Assembly: GCA_035509315.1 (NCBI GenBank)
Contig: DATJLS010000080.1
Location: 124,001 to 188,000, forward strand
DNA length: 64,000 bases
Origin: JAKAWQ01 sp035509315
GTDB lineage: Bacteria > Pseudomonadota > Alphaproteobacteria > Acetobacterales > Acetobacteraceae
Direction of reading: 5' to 3'
Shown: positions 7,555 to 16,499 of the stretch, one piece after another
How the letters are laid out: the number at the start of each line of letters is the position of its first letter
Numbering within the stretch: the first letter of the stretch is position 1
Translations under genes and position numbers: made by a program
The notes under the pieces: model-generated
What the model saw: the letters and a program-made list of their open reading frames with translations, nothing else
Told to the model about the DNA's origin: nothing
Database searches by the model: none

Positions 7555-9780
7555 ATGCCCTCAAGTCGTCATGCCCGCGATCGATACGGCCGCCCGATCA
7601 TCGCGCTTGCTATGCTCTTCGCCCTCATCGCGGCATTCGTCGCGTCTCCCGCCTCGGCGCAACCTGCGAGCCTGCTCGTGCCAAGCGGTCCACAGATCTC
7701 GACCAACCAGCCGGTGACCTTCGTCGCCGACCGCATCACCTATGATCGCAACGCCGGCATCGTCACTGCCATGGGCCATGTCCAGGCCTGGCAGAATGGC
7801 CGCGTGCTCGAGGCCGACAAGATCACCTACAACCGCAACACCGGCATCACCATCGCGACCGGCCACGTGGTGCTGGTCGAGCCTGACGGGCAGGTCCTCT
7901 TCTCCGACCGCGCCCAGCTCTCGCGCGGCCTGCAGAATGCCGTGCTGACCGGATTCAGCGTGCGGCTTGCCGAGAACGGAAAGCTGATCGCCAATGGCGG
8001 ACGGCGCACCGGCGGCAAGATCAACGAGCTGGCACGTGCCGTCTATTCGACTTGCAATCTCTGCGCGAAGGACCCGACGGCGCCGCCGCTCTGGCAGATC
8101 ACCGCCTCGAAGATCGTCCAGGATCTCGTCAACAAGCGCATCGAGTACTACGACGCGATGATGCGCATCTACGGCTTTCCGGTCTTCTATTTTCCTTATT
8201 TCTGGACTGCCGATCCTTCCGTGAAACGCGAGAGCGGCCTGCTCGTGCCTTCGTTCGGCACCGCCTCGCATCTCGGCGCCTTCATCACCGTTCCCTATTA
8301 CTGGGTGATCGACAATCAGTCCGATGTCGTCCTTTCGCCGACCATCACGACCCAGTCCGGCCCGCAGCTCGAGGCCAATTACCGCCGCAGCTTCAATAAC
8401 GGCGAGGTCCATCTCAACGGCTATGTCGCTTCGACCGATGGCAGTCCGCAGGCCGCCATCTTCGCCAACGGGGCGTTCGACTACAACAACACCTATCGCT
8501 ACGGCTTCGATGTCGATCGCGCTTCCTCGGCGGATTATCTGCGGAATTTCAATATTCCCGGCGCCGGCAGCGTGCTCACGAGCCAAGCCTATGTCGAAGG
8601 GTTCGGGCAAGGATCGTATACCCGCCTCGATACTCAGCTTTTCCAGGGATTCAATACCACCATCAATGATTCCGCCCTGCCGTTCGTGCTGCCGCACTGG
8701 CAGTACAGCTATCAAGGCGAGCCGGACGCGCTCGGCGGGCGGCTTTCGCTCAATACTGCTTATTTCAACGTCATTCGGGCGCAAGGGGCGAATGTGCAGC
8801 GTGCCAATGCCGTCCTCAACTGGGAGCGCCCCTGGCTCGGGCCTGAAGGCACGCTCTGGAATGTGGCATTCCATCTGACGACGGCCGCGTATCACGGCAG
8901 CAGTCTCGACGAGCAACCGGACTTTTTCCCGGTCAACAGCGCCAATGTCACAACGGGCCTCGGGCAGGCCGCACTCAATTTCCGCTGGCCCTTCATGCGC
9001 TCCGGCGCATGGGGAAGTGAGCTCGTCGAGCCGATCGTGCAGTTCATCGCCGCGCCCAACACCGGCACCCAGTCCACGGTCCCGAACGAGGACAGCCTCT
9101 TTCTCGAGTTCACTGACGCCAATCTTTTCGGCTGGAACAAATTCTATGGAATCGACCGCCAGGAAGGTGGAATCCGGGCCAATTATGCTCTGCACGGCGC
9201 ATGGTATATCGGCGGAAGCACCATCGATGGGCTGATCGGACAGTCCTGGCGCGCGCAGAAGGACCCGCTCTTCCTTCCCGGCTCAGGACTTCAGAACAAT
9301 TTCTCCGATTTCGTCTCCCATCTCAGCTTCACACCGAATTCCTGGCTCAATTTTCTCTGGCAGGGTCGCTACTCGCCCTCCGGACAGGGCCTCGACTTCA
9401 CCGACGCGTCCGCAAATGTCGGAAACGCGCCCCTGAGCTTCAATGTCGGCTACCTCTACACGCCGAACAATCCCTTCGAGCTCGATCAGGTGCCGTCCAC
9501 GACGCCGCAGCCCGCGACCGAGGTGCCGCGGAGCGAAATTTCGCTGGGCGCCTCGTCACATGTCGGCGCCTTCCAGGCGAGCGGCTATGAGCGGCAAAAT
9601 CTCGAGAACGGCAGCATGGTCTCGGCCGGATTCCAGGGCTCGTACCAAAATGAATGTATAATCCTCGCGCTGCTCTTCGACCGCCGCTTCACATCGATCG
9701 ACGGGGATGACGGCGCGACGACCGTCCTTATCCAGATCACTTTCAAGACGGTCGGGCAGTTCGGCTTCAGCGCCTTATGA
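7555..9780 (+). CDS. lptD: LPS-assembly outer-membrane protein LptD
   Basis: The 741-residue protein has an N-terminal signal peptide (hydrophobic core about 15-33, ending ASAQ), an OstA/LptA-like periplasmic jellyroll (about 48-130; VTFVADRITYDRNAGIVTAMGHVQ with a repeat of the motif) and a large beta-barrel ending in a C-terminal aromatic/hydrophobic strand. It forms the LptDE translocon that places LPS in the outer leaflet. Cysteines occur as a C-x-x-C pair (YSTCNLCAKD, about 167-170) and near the C-terminus (NECI), as needed for the inter-domain disulfides of LptD. A later in-frame ATG would shorten the signal peptide. Confidence 0.94.
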   Translation: MPSSRHARDRYGRPIIALAMLFALIAAFVASPASAQPASLLVPSGPQISTNQPVTFVADRITYDRNAGIVTAMGHVQAWQNGRVLEADKITYNRNTGITIATGHVVLVEPDGQVLFSDRAQLSRGLQNAVLTGFSVRLAENGKLIANGGRRTGGKINELARAVYSTCNLCAKDPTAPPLWQITASKIVQDLVNKRIEYYDAMMRIYGFPVFYFPYFWTADPSVKRESGLLVPSFGTASHLGAFITVPYYWVIDNQSDVVLSPTITTQSGPQLEANYRRSFNNGEVHLNGYVASTDGSPQAAIFANGAFDYNNTYRYGFDVDRASSADYLRNFNIPGAGSVLTSQAYVEGFGQGSYTRLDTQLFQGFNTTINDSALPFVLPHWQYSYQGEPDALGGRLSLNTAYFNVIRAQGANVQRANAVLNWERPWLGPEGTLWNVAFHLTTAAYHGSSLDEQPDFFPVNSANVTTGLGQAALNFRWPFMRSGAWGSELVEPIVQFIAAPNTGTQSTVPNEDSLFLEFTDANLFGWNKFYGIDRQEGGIRANYALHGAWYIGGSTIDGLIGQSWRAQKDPLFLPGSGLQNNFSDFVSHLSFTPNSWLNFLWQGRYSPSGQGLDFTDASANVGNAPLSFNVGYLYTPNNPFELDQVPSTTPQPATEVPRSEISLGASSHVGAFQASGYERQNLENGSMVSAGFQGSYQNECIILALLFDRRFTSIDGDDGATTVLIQITFKTVGQFGFSAL

Positions 9781-9870
9781 CCAAATCCTCATGGCGTGGA
9801 AATGCGCTCCGCGATTCCGTTGCGCACCGTATCGATCTATAAAGGCTTCCATGCGGATGAATGCTTCTTT

Positions 9871-9948
9871 AGGGCGTGATGGCCGAAGGTGGGATCACCG
9901 CAGGTCTGAATCACGCGGGGAAAACAAAGGGCTAGAGCGGGATGAGTA
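9871..9948 (+). repeat. E-family intergenic repeat, 5'-terminal copy abutting surA
   Basis: This copy has the first hairpin module of the E family, with outer arms GCGTGAT (9874-9880) and ATCACGC (9910-9916) and inner arms GGTG/CACC. It then has the linker GGAAAACAAAGGGCTAG and only the left arm of the second module, AGAGCGGGATG. The ATG at the end of that arm is the surA start codon. The rest of the lptD-surA spacer (9781-9870) shows nothing recognisable. Confidence 0.75.
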
Positions 9949-11249
9949 AGCTGGGGCAATCTCTTCCCGCTTTCGGCTGGCCCAGCCGATTCGCAATTTT
10001 GCTTGCCCTGCTGATCGTGGCGCTCGCGCAGCCCGCGCACGCGCAGGTAGAGTCGATCGCCGCCGTGGTCAACGGGGACGTGATCACTCGCGCAGACGTG
10101 GACAATCGGGCGCGGCTTTTCGCTCTTTCGTCGGGCCTGCCCATGTCGCCCGACATGCTCGACCGGCTAAAGCCGCAGATCCTGAATCAGCTCATCGACG
10201 AGAAGCTTCGCCTTCAGGAGATCCAGCGCAAGCAGATCATTGTGCCGGACAAGGCCATTGCGGCGGCGCTCACCTCGATCGAGGCGCAGAACCACATGGC
10301 CCCCGGTGCGCTGCGTGCGCGCCTCGCCGGCCAGGGCGTGGCGCTGCGCACTTTGATCGACCAGATCCGGGTCGAGCTCGGCTGGAGTGAGCTCCTGCGC
10401 GAGGAGCTCGGATCCGCCGGGAACATCACCAAGGGCGAGATCCAGGCCCGCATCGCCGCGCTCAAGGCCGAGGAGGGCCAGCCGGAATATCTCGTCTCGG
10501 AGATCTTCATCCCGATCGACACGCCTTCACGTCGGAGCGAAGCCGAGCGATTCGCGACCACCGTGATCGACGAGTTGCGTGCGGGTGCGCCATTCGGCGT
10601 CGTTGCCGCGCAGTTCAGTCAGAGCGAGTCGGCGCTGCAGGGCGGCGATCTCGGCTGGGTGCAGGCCAATCAGCTCGATCCGCAGGTGGTAAGCCTGCTC
10701 AACCAGATGCCGTCCGGCGCCATCAGCGATCCGGTCCCGGTCGCCGGCGGGCTTGAGGTCGTCCAGCTGCGTGACCGCCGCGCCATCGGTGGCGCAACGA
10801 CCGAGACAGCCTCGATCCGGCAGGTTTTCCTGCCCTTCACCACACCTTTCGACCCGAGCGGGCCTCCATCGGCCCAGCAGCGCGCGCAGATCAACAAGGC
10901 GCAGGCGCTCGCCTCGACGGTGCATGATTGCGCGGGCATGGAAGCGGCGAACCAGGCGGCAGGTGCCGTCCATCCTGCCGATCCCGGCCCGATCGAGCTC
11001 GATCGCGTCTCCCCACCCTCCTTTCGCGAGATGCTCACCTCGCTTCCGATCAACAAGCTCAGCGAGCCTTTGATCGCCAATGACGGGGTCGCGGTGGTGA
11101 TGATCTGCTCGCGCGGAATGCAGGATCCTGAATCCCCCCCTCCGGACCTGGTCGCCCGCGCGCTCCTGAACAGCAGGGCGGAAGTGCTCTCCCGCCAGCT
11201 TCTTGCCGACCTCCGCCGCAGCGCGGTCATCGAGATCCGCTCCTCCTGA
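9942..11249 (+). CDS. surA: Periplasmic peptidyl-prolyl isomerase/chaperone SurA-like
   Basis: The 435-residue product has a cleavable signal peptide (about 1-34, ending AHAQ), a SurA N-terminal chaperone domain (IAAVVNGDVITRADVDNR onward, to about 180) and a parvulin-type PpiC domain (about 186-285; EIFIP, GGDLGWV). A second, degenerate parvulin-like segment follows (about 290-400). It escorts outer-membrane proteins across the periplasm, and lptD-surA adjacency is typical because LptD is a major client. The start ATG lies in an E-family repeat, with GAGCGGG as the only possible ribosome-binding sequence. The pdxA gene commonly found between surA and ksgA in relatives is absent. Confidence 0.87.
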   Translation: MSKLGQSLPAFGWPSRFAILLALLIVALAQPAHAQVESIAAVVNGDVITRADVDNRARLFALSSGLPMSPDMLDRLKPQILNQLIDEKLRLQEIQRKQIIVPDKAIAAALTSIEAQNHMAPGALRARLAGQGVALRTLIDQIRVELGWSELLREELGSAGNITKGEIQARIAALKAEEGQPEYLVSEIFIPIDTPSRRSEAERFATTVIDELRAGAPFGVVAAQFSQSESALQGGDLGWVQANQLDPQVVSLLNQMPSGAISDPVPVAGGLEVVQLRDRRAIGGATTETASIRQVFLPFTTPFDPSGPPSAQQRAQINKAQALASTVHDCAGMEAANQAAGAVHPADPGPIELDRVSPPSFREMLTSLPINKLSEPLIANDGVAVVMICSRGMQDPESPPPDLVARALLNSRAEVLSRQLLADLRRSAVIEIRSS

Positions 11250-11269
11250 CCTCGGCCAGAAGGCGCGGA

Positions 11270-12067
11270 ATGGCTCCGCGTCCGGCGCGGCCGGATTTCC
11301 AGGCGCGAAAATCGCTTGGCCAGCATTTCCTGCGTGATGCCAACCAGATCCGCCGGATCGTGAACGCTGCCGGCGATCTGACCGAAGCCCATGTGATCGA
11401 GATCGGACCCGGCCCCGGCGGCCTTACCGCTTCCCTGCTCGAAACGCCGGCCGCAAGCGTCACCGCGGTCGAGATCGACCCGCGGGCGATCGCCTCCCTC
11501 GCCGATCTCGCCGACCGCCACGGCGAACGCTTTCGCCTCATCACGGCGGACGCGCGGCGGGTTCCGCTTCCTTCCCTCGTACCCCCGCCTCGCCACGTGG
11601 TGGCGAACCTTCCCTATAACGTCGCGACCCCGCTCCTCATCGCCTGGCTTGGCGAGGCGGCCGCATTCGCCGGATTTACTCTGATGTTCCAGGCCGAGGT
11701 CGCCGAACGCATCACCGCTGCTCCGGCCACCCCAGCCTATGGACGACTCGCCGTCCTTGGCCAATGGACCTGCCGGGTGCGCATCGCCTTTCGCCTTCCG
11801 CCCGAGGCCTTCACCCCAAGGCCGAAGGTCTCATCCGCGGTCGTCTCGCTCGTGCCCCACGCGGAGCAACCGCCGGCCCCGCTCTTCGCCGCCATGCAGC
11901 GCCTGACCGCCGCCGCCTTCGGCCAGCGCCGCAAGATGTTGCGCGCCGCGCTCAGGCCCCTTGGTGGCGACGCCCTTCTTGAAGCTGCCGGCATCGCTCC
12001 GGAGCGCCGGGCTGAAACCCTCTCGATCGACGAGTTCGACCGGCTGGCGCGCCTTTTGCCCGCCTAG
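11270..12067 (+). CDS. rsmA: 16S rRNA dimethyladenosine transferase
   Basis: The 265-residue KsgA/RsmA protein N6-dimethylates A1518/A1519 (E. coli numbering) of 16S rRNA late in 30S assembly. Visible motifs are S-L-G-Q-H-F-L at the N-terminus, the SAM-binding E-I-G-P-G-P-G-G-L-T, the acidic E-I-D-P-R, and the catalytic N-L-P-Y-N (about 120). The C-terminal helical domain contains FTPRPKVSSAVV and FGQRRKMLR. An AGAAGG ribosome-binding site precedes ATG 11270. The TAG stop codon (12065-12067) lies in the first bases of a B-family repeat. Confidence 0.95.
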   Translation: MAPRPARPDFQARKSLGQHFLRDANQIRRIVNAAGDLTEAHVIEIGPGPGGLTASLLETPAASVTAVEIDPRAIASLADLADRHGERFRLITADARRVPLPSLVPPPRHVVANLPYNVATPLLIAWLGEAAAFAGFTLMFQAEVAERITAAPATPAYGRLAVLGQWTCRVRIAFRLPPEAFTPRPKVSSAVVSLVPHAEQPPAPLFAAMQRLTAAAFGQRRKMLRAALRPLGGDALLEAAGIAPERRAETLSIDEFDRLARLLPA

Positions 12068-12170
12068 AGCGAATCGCGTTCGCACGGGCTCACGCAATCC
12101 GCTCTATGTATTTGTTTTGCAAGCACCTTCACGCGATCAGCCGATTCCGCCTGATCGCGATCTGCTCTAG
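12064..12170 (+). repeat. B-family intergenic repeat, copy 1
   Basis: This 107-bp element is bounded by CTAGAGC and GCTCTAG. The left half pairs AGAGCG with CGCTCT around a GCGT/ACGC core. The right half has CGCGATCAG facing CTGATCGCG (12132-12140 and 12151-12159). It matches the copy at 47161-47267 at 99 of 107 positions, and all eight differences are transitions. The ksgA stop codon is inside its left end, and an E-family copy follows directly. Confidence 0.85.
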
Positions 12171-12259
12171 AGAGCGGGATGGGATCGCCCGTGCTCACCG
12201 ACCGCGCTCTCGATCTTTGTTTCCTCGCGTGATTCAGACCTCCGGTCATCACGCTCTAA
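12171..12259 (-). repeat. E-family intergenic repeat, copy adjoining gmk
   Basis: Read on the minus strand, the element starts TTAGAGCGTGAT, has module-1 arms GCGTGAT/ATCACGC (12248-12254 and 12227-12233), the A-rich linker, and a module-2 hairpin with AGAGCG/CGCTCT ends (12171-12176 and 12205-12210). The gmk TAG stop (12256-12258) lies in its terminal CTCTAA. With copy 1 of family B it fills the whole ksgA-gmk spacer. Confidence 0.8.
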
Positions 12260-12885
12260 CCCAGTGACGCCACAAAGGCCGCCAGCCCGGGCTGGCGGGC
12301 CGTCTGCAGCCGCGCGGCGTGAAGAATCGCCCGCACCGCAGCGACCGCCTCCGCCAGATCGCGGTTCACAAGGACATGGTCGAACTCATGCCAATGCGCG
12401 ATCTCCGCGCTCGCACCTTCCATCCGCGCAGCGATCACCGCATCCCCGTCACCCCGGCGGGCGAGCCGCTCGGCCAGCACCGCACGCGAAGCGGGCAGCA
12501 CGAAGACGCCCACGATGTCGCCCGGCAGGGCCACACGCAGCTTCCGATGCCCCTGCCAGTCGATATCGAAAACGACATCCCGCCCAGAGGTGAGCGCGCC
12601 GGTCACCGGCGCACGGGGCGTTCCATAGCGGCGGCCGAAGACCTCCGCCCACTCCAGAAGCTCACCCCGCGCGGTCAGCGCCTCGAAGGAAGGCGTGTCC
12701 TGAAAGAAATAATCGACGCCATCACGCTCGCCCGGGCGCGGCGCACGCGTGGTTACGCTGACCGAAAGCGACGCTTCCGGCTCCGCTTGCAGGAGGGCGC
12801 GCGTGATCGCGGTCTTGCCCACGCCGGAGGGTCCAGCGATCACGAGCCCGACACCACGACGATCAAGCGGCAGAGATTCTGTCAT
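12256..12885 (-). CDS. gmk: Guanylate kinase
   Basis: The 209-residue enzyme phosphorylates GMP to GDP with ATP. It has the P-loop G-P-S-G-V-G-K-T (about 18-25), the GMP-binding S-V-T-T-R-A-P-R-P-G-E-R-D-G-V-D-Y-x-F segment, and the R-Y-G-T-P region. Length and motifs fit the family. It is convergent with ksgA across a spacer made only of repeats, and its stop codon is contributed by the E-family repeat. The divergent SDR gene begins 47 bp from its start. Confidence 0.95.
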   Translation of the reverse strand: MTESLPLDRRGVGLVIAGPSGVGKTAITRALLQAEPEASLSVSVTTRAPRPGERDGVDYFFQDTPSFEALTARGELLEWAEVFGRRYGTPRAPVTGALTSGRDVVFDIDWQGHRKLRVALPGDIVGVFVLPASRAVLAERLARRGDGDAVIAARMEGASAEIAHWHEFDHVLVNRDLAEAVAAVRAILHAARLQTARQPGLAAFVASLG

Positions 12886-12932
12886 ACGGGGCAGCTTTAT
12901 CCAAGCGACCCCGGCCCGGCTATCCTTTGGCG

Positions 12933-13697
12933 ATGAAGATCGGCCCCTCCTGCCTGATTACTGGCGCCTCGTCCGGTCTCGGCCGGGCGCTGGCGCTCGC
13001 CCTTGCCGCGCCCGGCCGGCATCTTCTGCTCGGCGGACGCAATGCGGCACGCCTCGAAGAAACCGCCTCGCTCTGCCGCGAACGCGGCGCTGCGGCCATG
13101 CCCGCGGCGATCGACGTCACGGATACGGCTGCGATGCGCGCCTGGATCACGGGCGCGGGCAGACTCGACCTTGTCATCGCCAATGCCGGCATCTCCGCCC
13201 ACACGGCAGGTCTTGCGGGCGAGGAAGCCGCCCGCGCCATCTTCGCGACCAATCTCGGCGGCATGCTGAATACGGTGCTGCCTGCGCTCGAGGTCATGGC
13301 AGGTCAACCGGCAAGGCCCGAAGGCGAACGCGGTCGAATCGCCGCGATCAATTCGCTCGCCGCTTTTGTCGCCTCTCCCGAGGCGCCGGCCTATTGCGCC
13401 GCCAAGGCCGGCGCCGATCGCTGGATCCTCGCCATGGCCCCGATCGCCGAGCGCAGCGCCATCCACCTCACCAGCGTCTGCCCCGGCTTCATCCGCACCA
13501 AGATGACGGATGCCCACGACCGCCCCAAGCCCGGCATGATGAGCGCCGAACGCGCCGCTTCCATCATCCTCGCCGGCATCGCCAAAAACCGCCGGCGGAT
13601 CGCTTTCCCCTATCCTCTCTATCTTGCCAGCCGGTTGGTGAGCCTCCTCCCGCCGCGCGCCGCCGCTTACCTCATCACCCGCGGCAGCAGAGGCTAG
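12933..13697 (+). CDS. Short-chain dehydrogenase/reductase
   Basis: The 254-residue classical SDR has the N-terminal T-G-A-S-S-G-L-G-R-A nucleotide-binding motif, N-A-G (about 87-89), a catalytic Ser in N-S-L-A-A-F and the active-site Y-C-A-A-K. The C-terminal part (NRRRIAFPYPLYLASRLVSLLPPRAAAYLI) is amphipathic or hydrophobic, as in membrane-associated SDRs acting on lipids or sugars. The substrate cannot be deduced. The frame also begins at a TTG two codons upstream (12927); ATG 12933 is preferred. It is divergent from gmk and convergent with the glycosyltransferase gene. Confidence 0.85.
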   Translation: MKIGPSCLITGASSGLGRALALALAAPGRHLLLGGRNAARLEETASLCRERGAAAMPAAIDVTDTAAMRAWITGAGRLDLVIANAGISAHTAGLAGEEAARAIFATNLGGMLNTVLPALEVMAGQPARPEGERGRIAAINSLAAFVASPEAPAYCAAKAGADRWILAMAPIAERSAIHLTSVCPGFIRTKMTDAHDRPKPGMMSAERAASIILAGIAKNRRRIAFPYPLYLASRLVSLLPPRAAAYLITRGSRG

Positions 13698-13721
13698 ATG
13701 CTCGACCCCGATCCTCTGCGG

Positions 13722-14507
13722 TCAGACTTCGCTGCCGTGCATGACGGGAAGGGGTGTAGTTTCCTCGACTTCGACCTGACGCCAGCGGCGGAGCAGCCAG
13801 GCGGCGCCGGCAAGGTCGGTGATGCCCACCAGCAGCCGGTCGAGCGAGCCGTAATGAGAGCGGCCGTTTGTGCGGGGCCGATGGTTGACCGGCACGGAGA
13901 TCACCGTGCCGCCATGGCGGAGGAACAGGGCCGGCAGGAATCGGTGCATGTGGTTGAAGTGCGGCAGGGCAAGGAAATCCTCCCGCCGGAAGATCTTAAG
14001 GCCGCAGCCCGTGTCGGGCGTGGCGTCCCTGAGCAGCCTCGACCGCACGCTGTTGGCGAAGCGTGAACCCCAGCGCTTCGCGAGACTGTCCCGACGGTGC
14101 TGGCGGAAGCCTGCAATCAGGATCGGGTCCAGCCCGTGCTGGCGCGCCCGCGCGAAGAGGCGGGGGATGTCCGCAGGGTCGTTCTGCCCGTCACCGTCCA
14201 GGGTCGCGATCCATGGGCCATGGGCGGCCTTGACCCCGGTGATCAGCGCCATGCTCTGGCCGGCCTGGGCACGGTGCCGGATCACGCGCAGGCTGGGGCA
14301 ACGTTCCGCCGCGGCTTGAAGCTCCGCTGCGGTCGTGTCCTGGCTGCCATCGTTGACAGCAATGATCTCAAAGCGCGAGCCGGCAAGCGCGGCCGCGATC
14401 TCCTCGATCAACGGTCCGACATTGCCGGCCTCGTTGTGCATCGCGACGACCACCGAGAGAAGCGGCGGTGTTTCGCCAAAAGGGATTTCAGGGGTTCGGC
14501 CGTACAT
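13722..14507 (-). CDS. Family 2 glycosyltransferase, dolichol/undecaprenyl-phosphate sugar transferase type
   Basis: The 261-residue GT-A enzyme resembles DPM1/ArnC-like transferases without C-terminal membrane helices. Motifs are S-V-V-V-A-M-H-N-E-A-G-N at the start, A-V-N-D-G-S-Q-D (nucleotide binding), T-L-D-G-D-G-Q-N-D-P (metal-binding acidic cluster, about 101-110), and G-S-R-F-A-N-S-V-R-S. The family moves a sugar from a nucleotide sugar to a polyprenyl phosphate. Its start overlaps the end of the upstream GT39-like gene by 20 bp, which suggests that this enzyme makes the lipid-linked sugar donor used by that membrane transferase. Confidence 0.85.
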   Translation of the reverse strand: MYGRTPEIPFGETPPLLSVVVAMHNEAGNVGPLIEEIAAALAGSRFEIIAVNDGSQDTTAAELQAAAERCPSLRVIRHRAQAGQSMALITGVKAAHGPWIATLDGDGQNDPADIPRLFARARQHGLDPILIAGFRQHRRDSLAKRWGSRFANSVRSRLLRDATPDTGCGLKIFRREDFLALPHFNHMHRFLPALFLRHGGTVISVPVNHRPRTNGRSHYGSLDRLLVGITDLAGAAWLLRRWRQVEVEETTPLPVMHGSEV

Positions 14508-16098
14508 CGGAGGCTTCCAATGGCCCCGGAGCGGGACCAGCTGGGGGGTTGAAACGGATCAGCACGATCTCCCGGCCGATTGCGGTCTCTGCAGCCGGGG
14601 TTCCAAGCGGTCGGACGCGAGCATGGAATGTCGAAGTCCGGGTTGTGATGGCCTGTCCGCTGGGGCCGTGCACGGCAATCACCGGGGTGCCGGCGCGCAG
14701 CTTGGCCTCCGCCGCGCCAAGATCGAAGAGCAACCTGTTGTCCGGCAAGCCCGCATCACTGTCCAAAGGGGCCATGTCACCGCCCGGCAGATAGTAGCGC
14801 AGCATCATCGGCACGCCATGATCGTCCAGGAACAGGTCTGCGCCCTTGGCCAGAGCGGGGGCGAGAGCGGCAGCGGCCTTGTCCCAGCGCGGGATGGTTT
14901 CGTCGCGATAATAAGGGAAGAGATTGATCAGCAGCACGCCGGCCAGCGCGACCGGGACGAGAGTGCCGGTCTGCCGCCAGCGCCGAGCGAGCCAGGCGGC
15001 GCCGACCCCCGCCAGGACGAGATACACGCCGCCGCTCCAGAGCAGATAACGCGGCAGGATCAGCGGCCGCGCCGGCTCGGAGAGAAAAAGCAGCACCGGC
15101 AGCGAGAGAATGGCGAGGACCATGACCGTGAGCGCGGCCGGCTGGCGGCGGAGCGCGACGCAGCCCGCGGCAGCAAGGAGCGGCGCCAGCAGCATCAGGC
15201 CGGGCAGATGCCCGGGCAGAAGCTTGAGGCTCACCATATTGCCAATTCGCAACAGATAGACGGTAGCGCCGACTTCCCACGCGCGCAGTGCCGTAAGCGG
15301 CGGAACCCAGGCGAAGGCGACCATGTACCGGTCATCGATGGCGCGGCTCATCGCGAGATAGAGGGGGGCCACGGCAAGGAGGACGGCCGCCTGGCCCAGG
15401 ATCCAACGGATCAGGAAACGTTTGCGTGCGGCGCCGGCGAGACGGCACGCGATCACCGAGGCGGAAAGATTGGCCGCGAGCAGGAACGGCAAGGCGTCGC
15501 CGATCAAGGAAAGCGCGCCTGCGGTCCCAATGAGAAACGCCGACCACGCACGAAGCCCGCTTCGCCAGGATCCGCCAGCCGCCTCTTCATCGCAGGCGAT
15601 CACAACCAGGCCCCAGAGTGCCAGCATCAGACAGGCGAGCTCCATCGGGTAGGGCCGCGAATCCTGGCCGAACTGCACCATCACCGGAGCCGCGGCCAGC
15701 ATGAGGCCGGCCATCAGCCCGCCTGCTCGTCCGGCTCCGAACCTTTCCGCCAGGGCCCGCCCGACCATGCCGCCGAAAGCAGCGGCGAAGGCGCCGCCGA
15801 TCGCACTTGGCAGGCGCAGCAGGAAGGCATTCGCCCCCGGCGAAAGCTGAGAGAGGAGCAGAAAGTAGGTTGGCGTATGATGATGGCTGAGCGTGTCGGC
15901 GAGCAACGCGCGGAACGGCAGGGCGACGCGCTGCTTCGTCACGATCTCGTCGATCCAGAGGGGCTTTGCCCCGAGCCCGTGCAGGCGGAGCGCCAGCGCG
16001 AGCGCGAAAATCAGCGCGAAATCGAGCCAGGCCAGCGAACTCGCGCTGAGCCGGAAGAGGCGAGGTGGAATTGGTCGGAGACGTGCGAGGACAGACAT
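14488..16098 (-). CDS. Membrane glycosyltransferase, GT39/ArnT-like (GT-C fold)
   Basis: The 536-residue protein has about eleven or more membrane helices and an Asp-Glu pair in the first periplasmic loop (LWIDEIVTKQ, about 51-60), the catalytic position of GT-C enzymes. Further in are H-H-H-T-P-T-Y-F and a Q-D-S-R-P-Y segment typical of the PMT_2 superfamily. It probably transfers a sugar from a polyprenyl-phosphate donor to an envelope acceptor. The frame extends 26 codons upstream, but the MSVLARLRP start is preferred because the extension is Arg/Pro-rich and unlike a membrane N-terminus. It is transcribed with the overlapping GT2 gene. Confidence 0.82.
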   Translation of the reverse strand: MSVLARLRPIPPRLFRLSASSLAWLDFALIFALALALRLHGLGAKPLWIDEIVTKQRVALPFRALLADTLSHHHTPTYFLLLSQLSPGANAFLLRLPSAIGGAFAAAFGGMVGRALAERFGAGRAGGLMAGLMLAAAPVMVQFGQDSRPYPMELACLMLALWGLVVIACDEEAAGGSWRSGLRAWSAFLIGTAGALSLIGDALPFLLAANLSASVIACRLAGAARKRFLIRWILGQAAVLLAVAPLYLAMSRAIDDRYMVAFAWVPPLTALRAWEVGATVYLLRIGNMVSLKLLPGHLPGLMLLAPLLAAAGCVALRRQPAALTVMVLAILSLPVLLFLSEPARPLILPRYLLWSGGVYLVLAGVGAAWLARRWRQTGTLVPVALAGVLLINLFPYYRDETIPRWDKAAAALAPALAKGADLFLDDHGVPMMLRYYLPGGDMAPLDSDAGLPDNRLLFDLGAAEAKLRAGTPVIAVHGPSGQAITTRTSTFHARVRPLGTPAAETAIGREIVLIRFNPPAGPAPGPLEASDVRPNP

Positions 16099-16310
16099 CG
16101 ATGCTGGAACACCTCTACGGTCCGCCTCCGACAATTGCCGGGTTGGCGTTCGAGATCCGGCCCGGCCTGCGGCCACTCCGGATTGTTACCCTAACGTTAT
16201 CGACGATTCATGGCATTGCTGCGGCGAAATCTGGCCCACTCCGTAAAAAACCGTGACGACAGCAATCAAGCTGCGGGCCCCGGACCATGATAGAGTTCGC
16301 CCGGGTCGCT

Positions 16311-16328
16311 GCCGGCCTTGGGGCCGGC
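16311..16328. terminator. GC-rich hairpin
   Basis: GCCGGCC and GGCCGGC arms flank a TTGG loop, giving a perfect 7-bp stem. It lies between the GT39-like gene and the sulfotransferase-like pseudogene. No U-tract follows on either strand, so termination is only possible. The rest of 16099-16500 holds no gene I can support. Confidence 0.3.
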
Positions 16329-16499
16329 AACCAAGGGCCGTGGCTCGGTCGGTTCAGAGCCGCAGGCAACCGCCGAGCCGCCGCAACGGCGCCGTCACCT
16401 TCCAGGAACGGGATTGGCACGGCGGCGAGCTCGCGCTCGGCACGCTCTGCCCGGCGCCCGGCGCGGCGCGCACGGCCCCCATGCGCTCCGCATAGTCCG

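Noticed and set aside
14335..16194. 619-codon plus-strand open frame
   Set aside because: It mirrors the two minus-strand glycosyltransferases, which have clear catalytic motifs and membrane helices; the plus frame is low-complexity Arg/Gln/Glu-rich.
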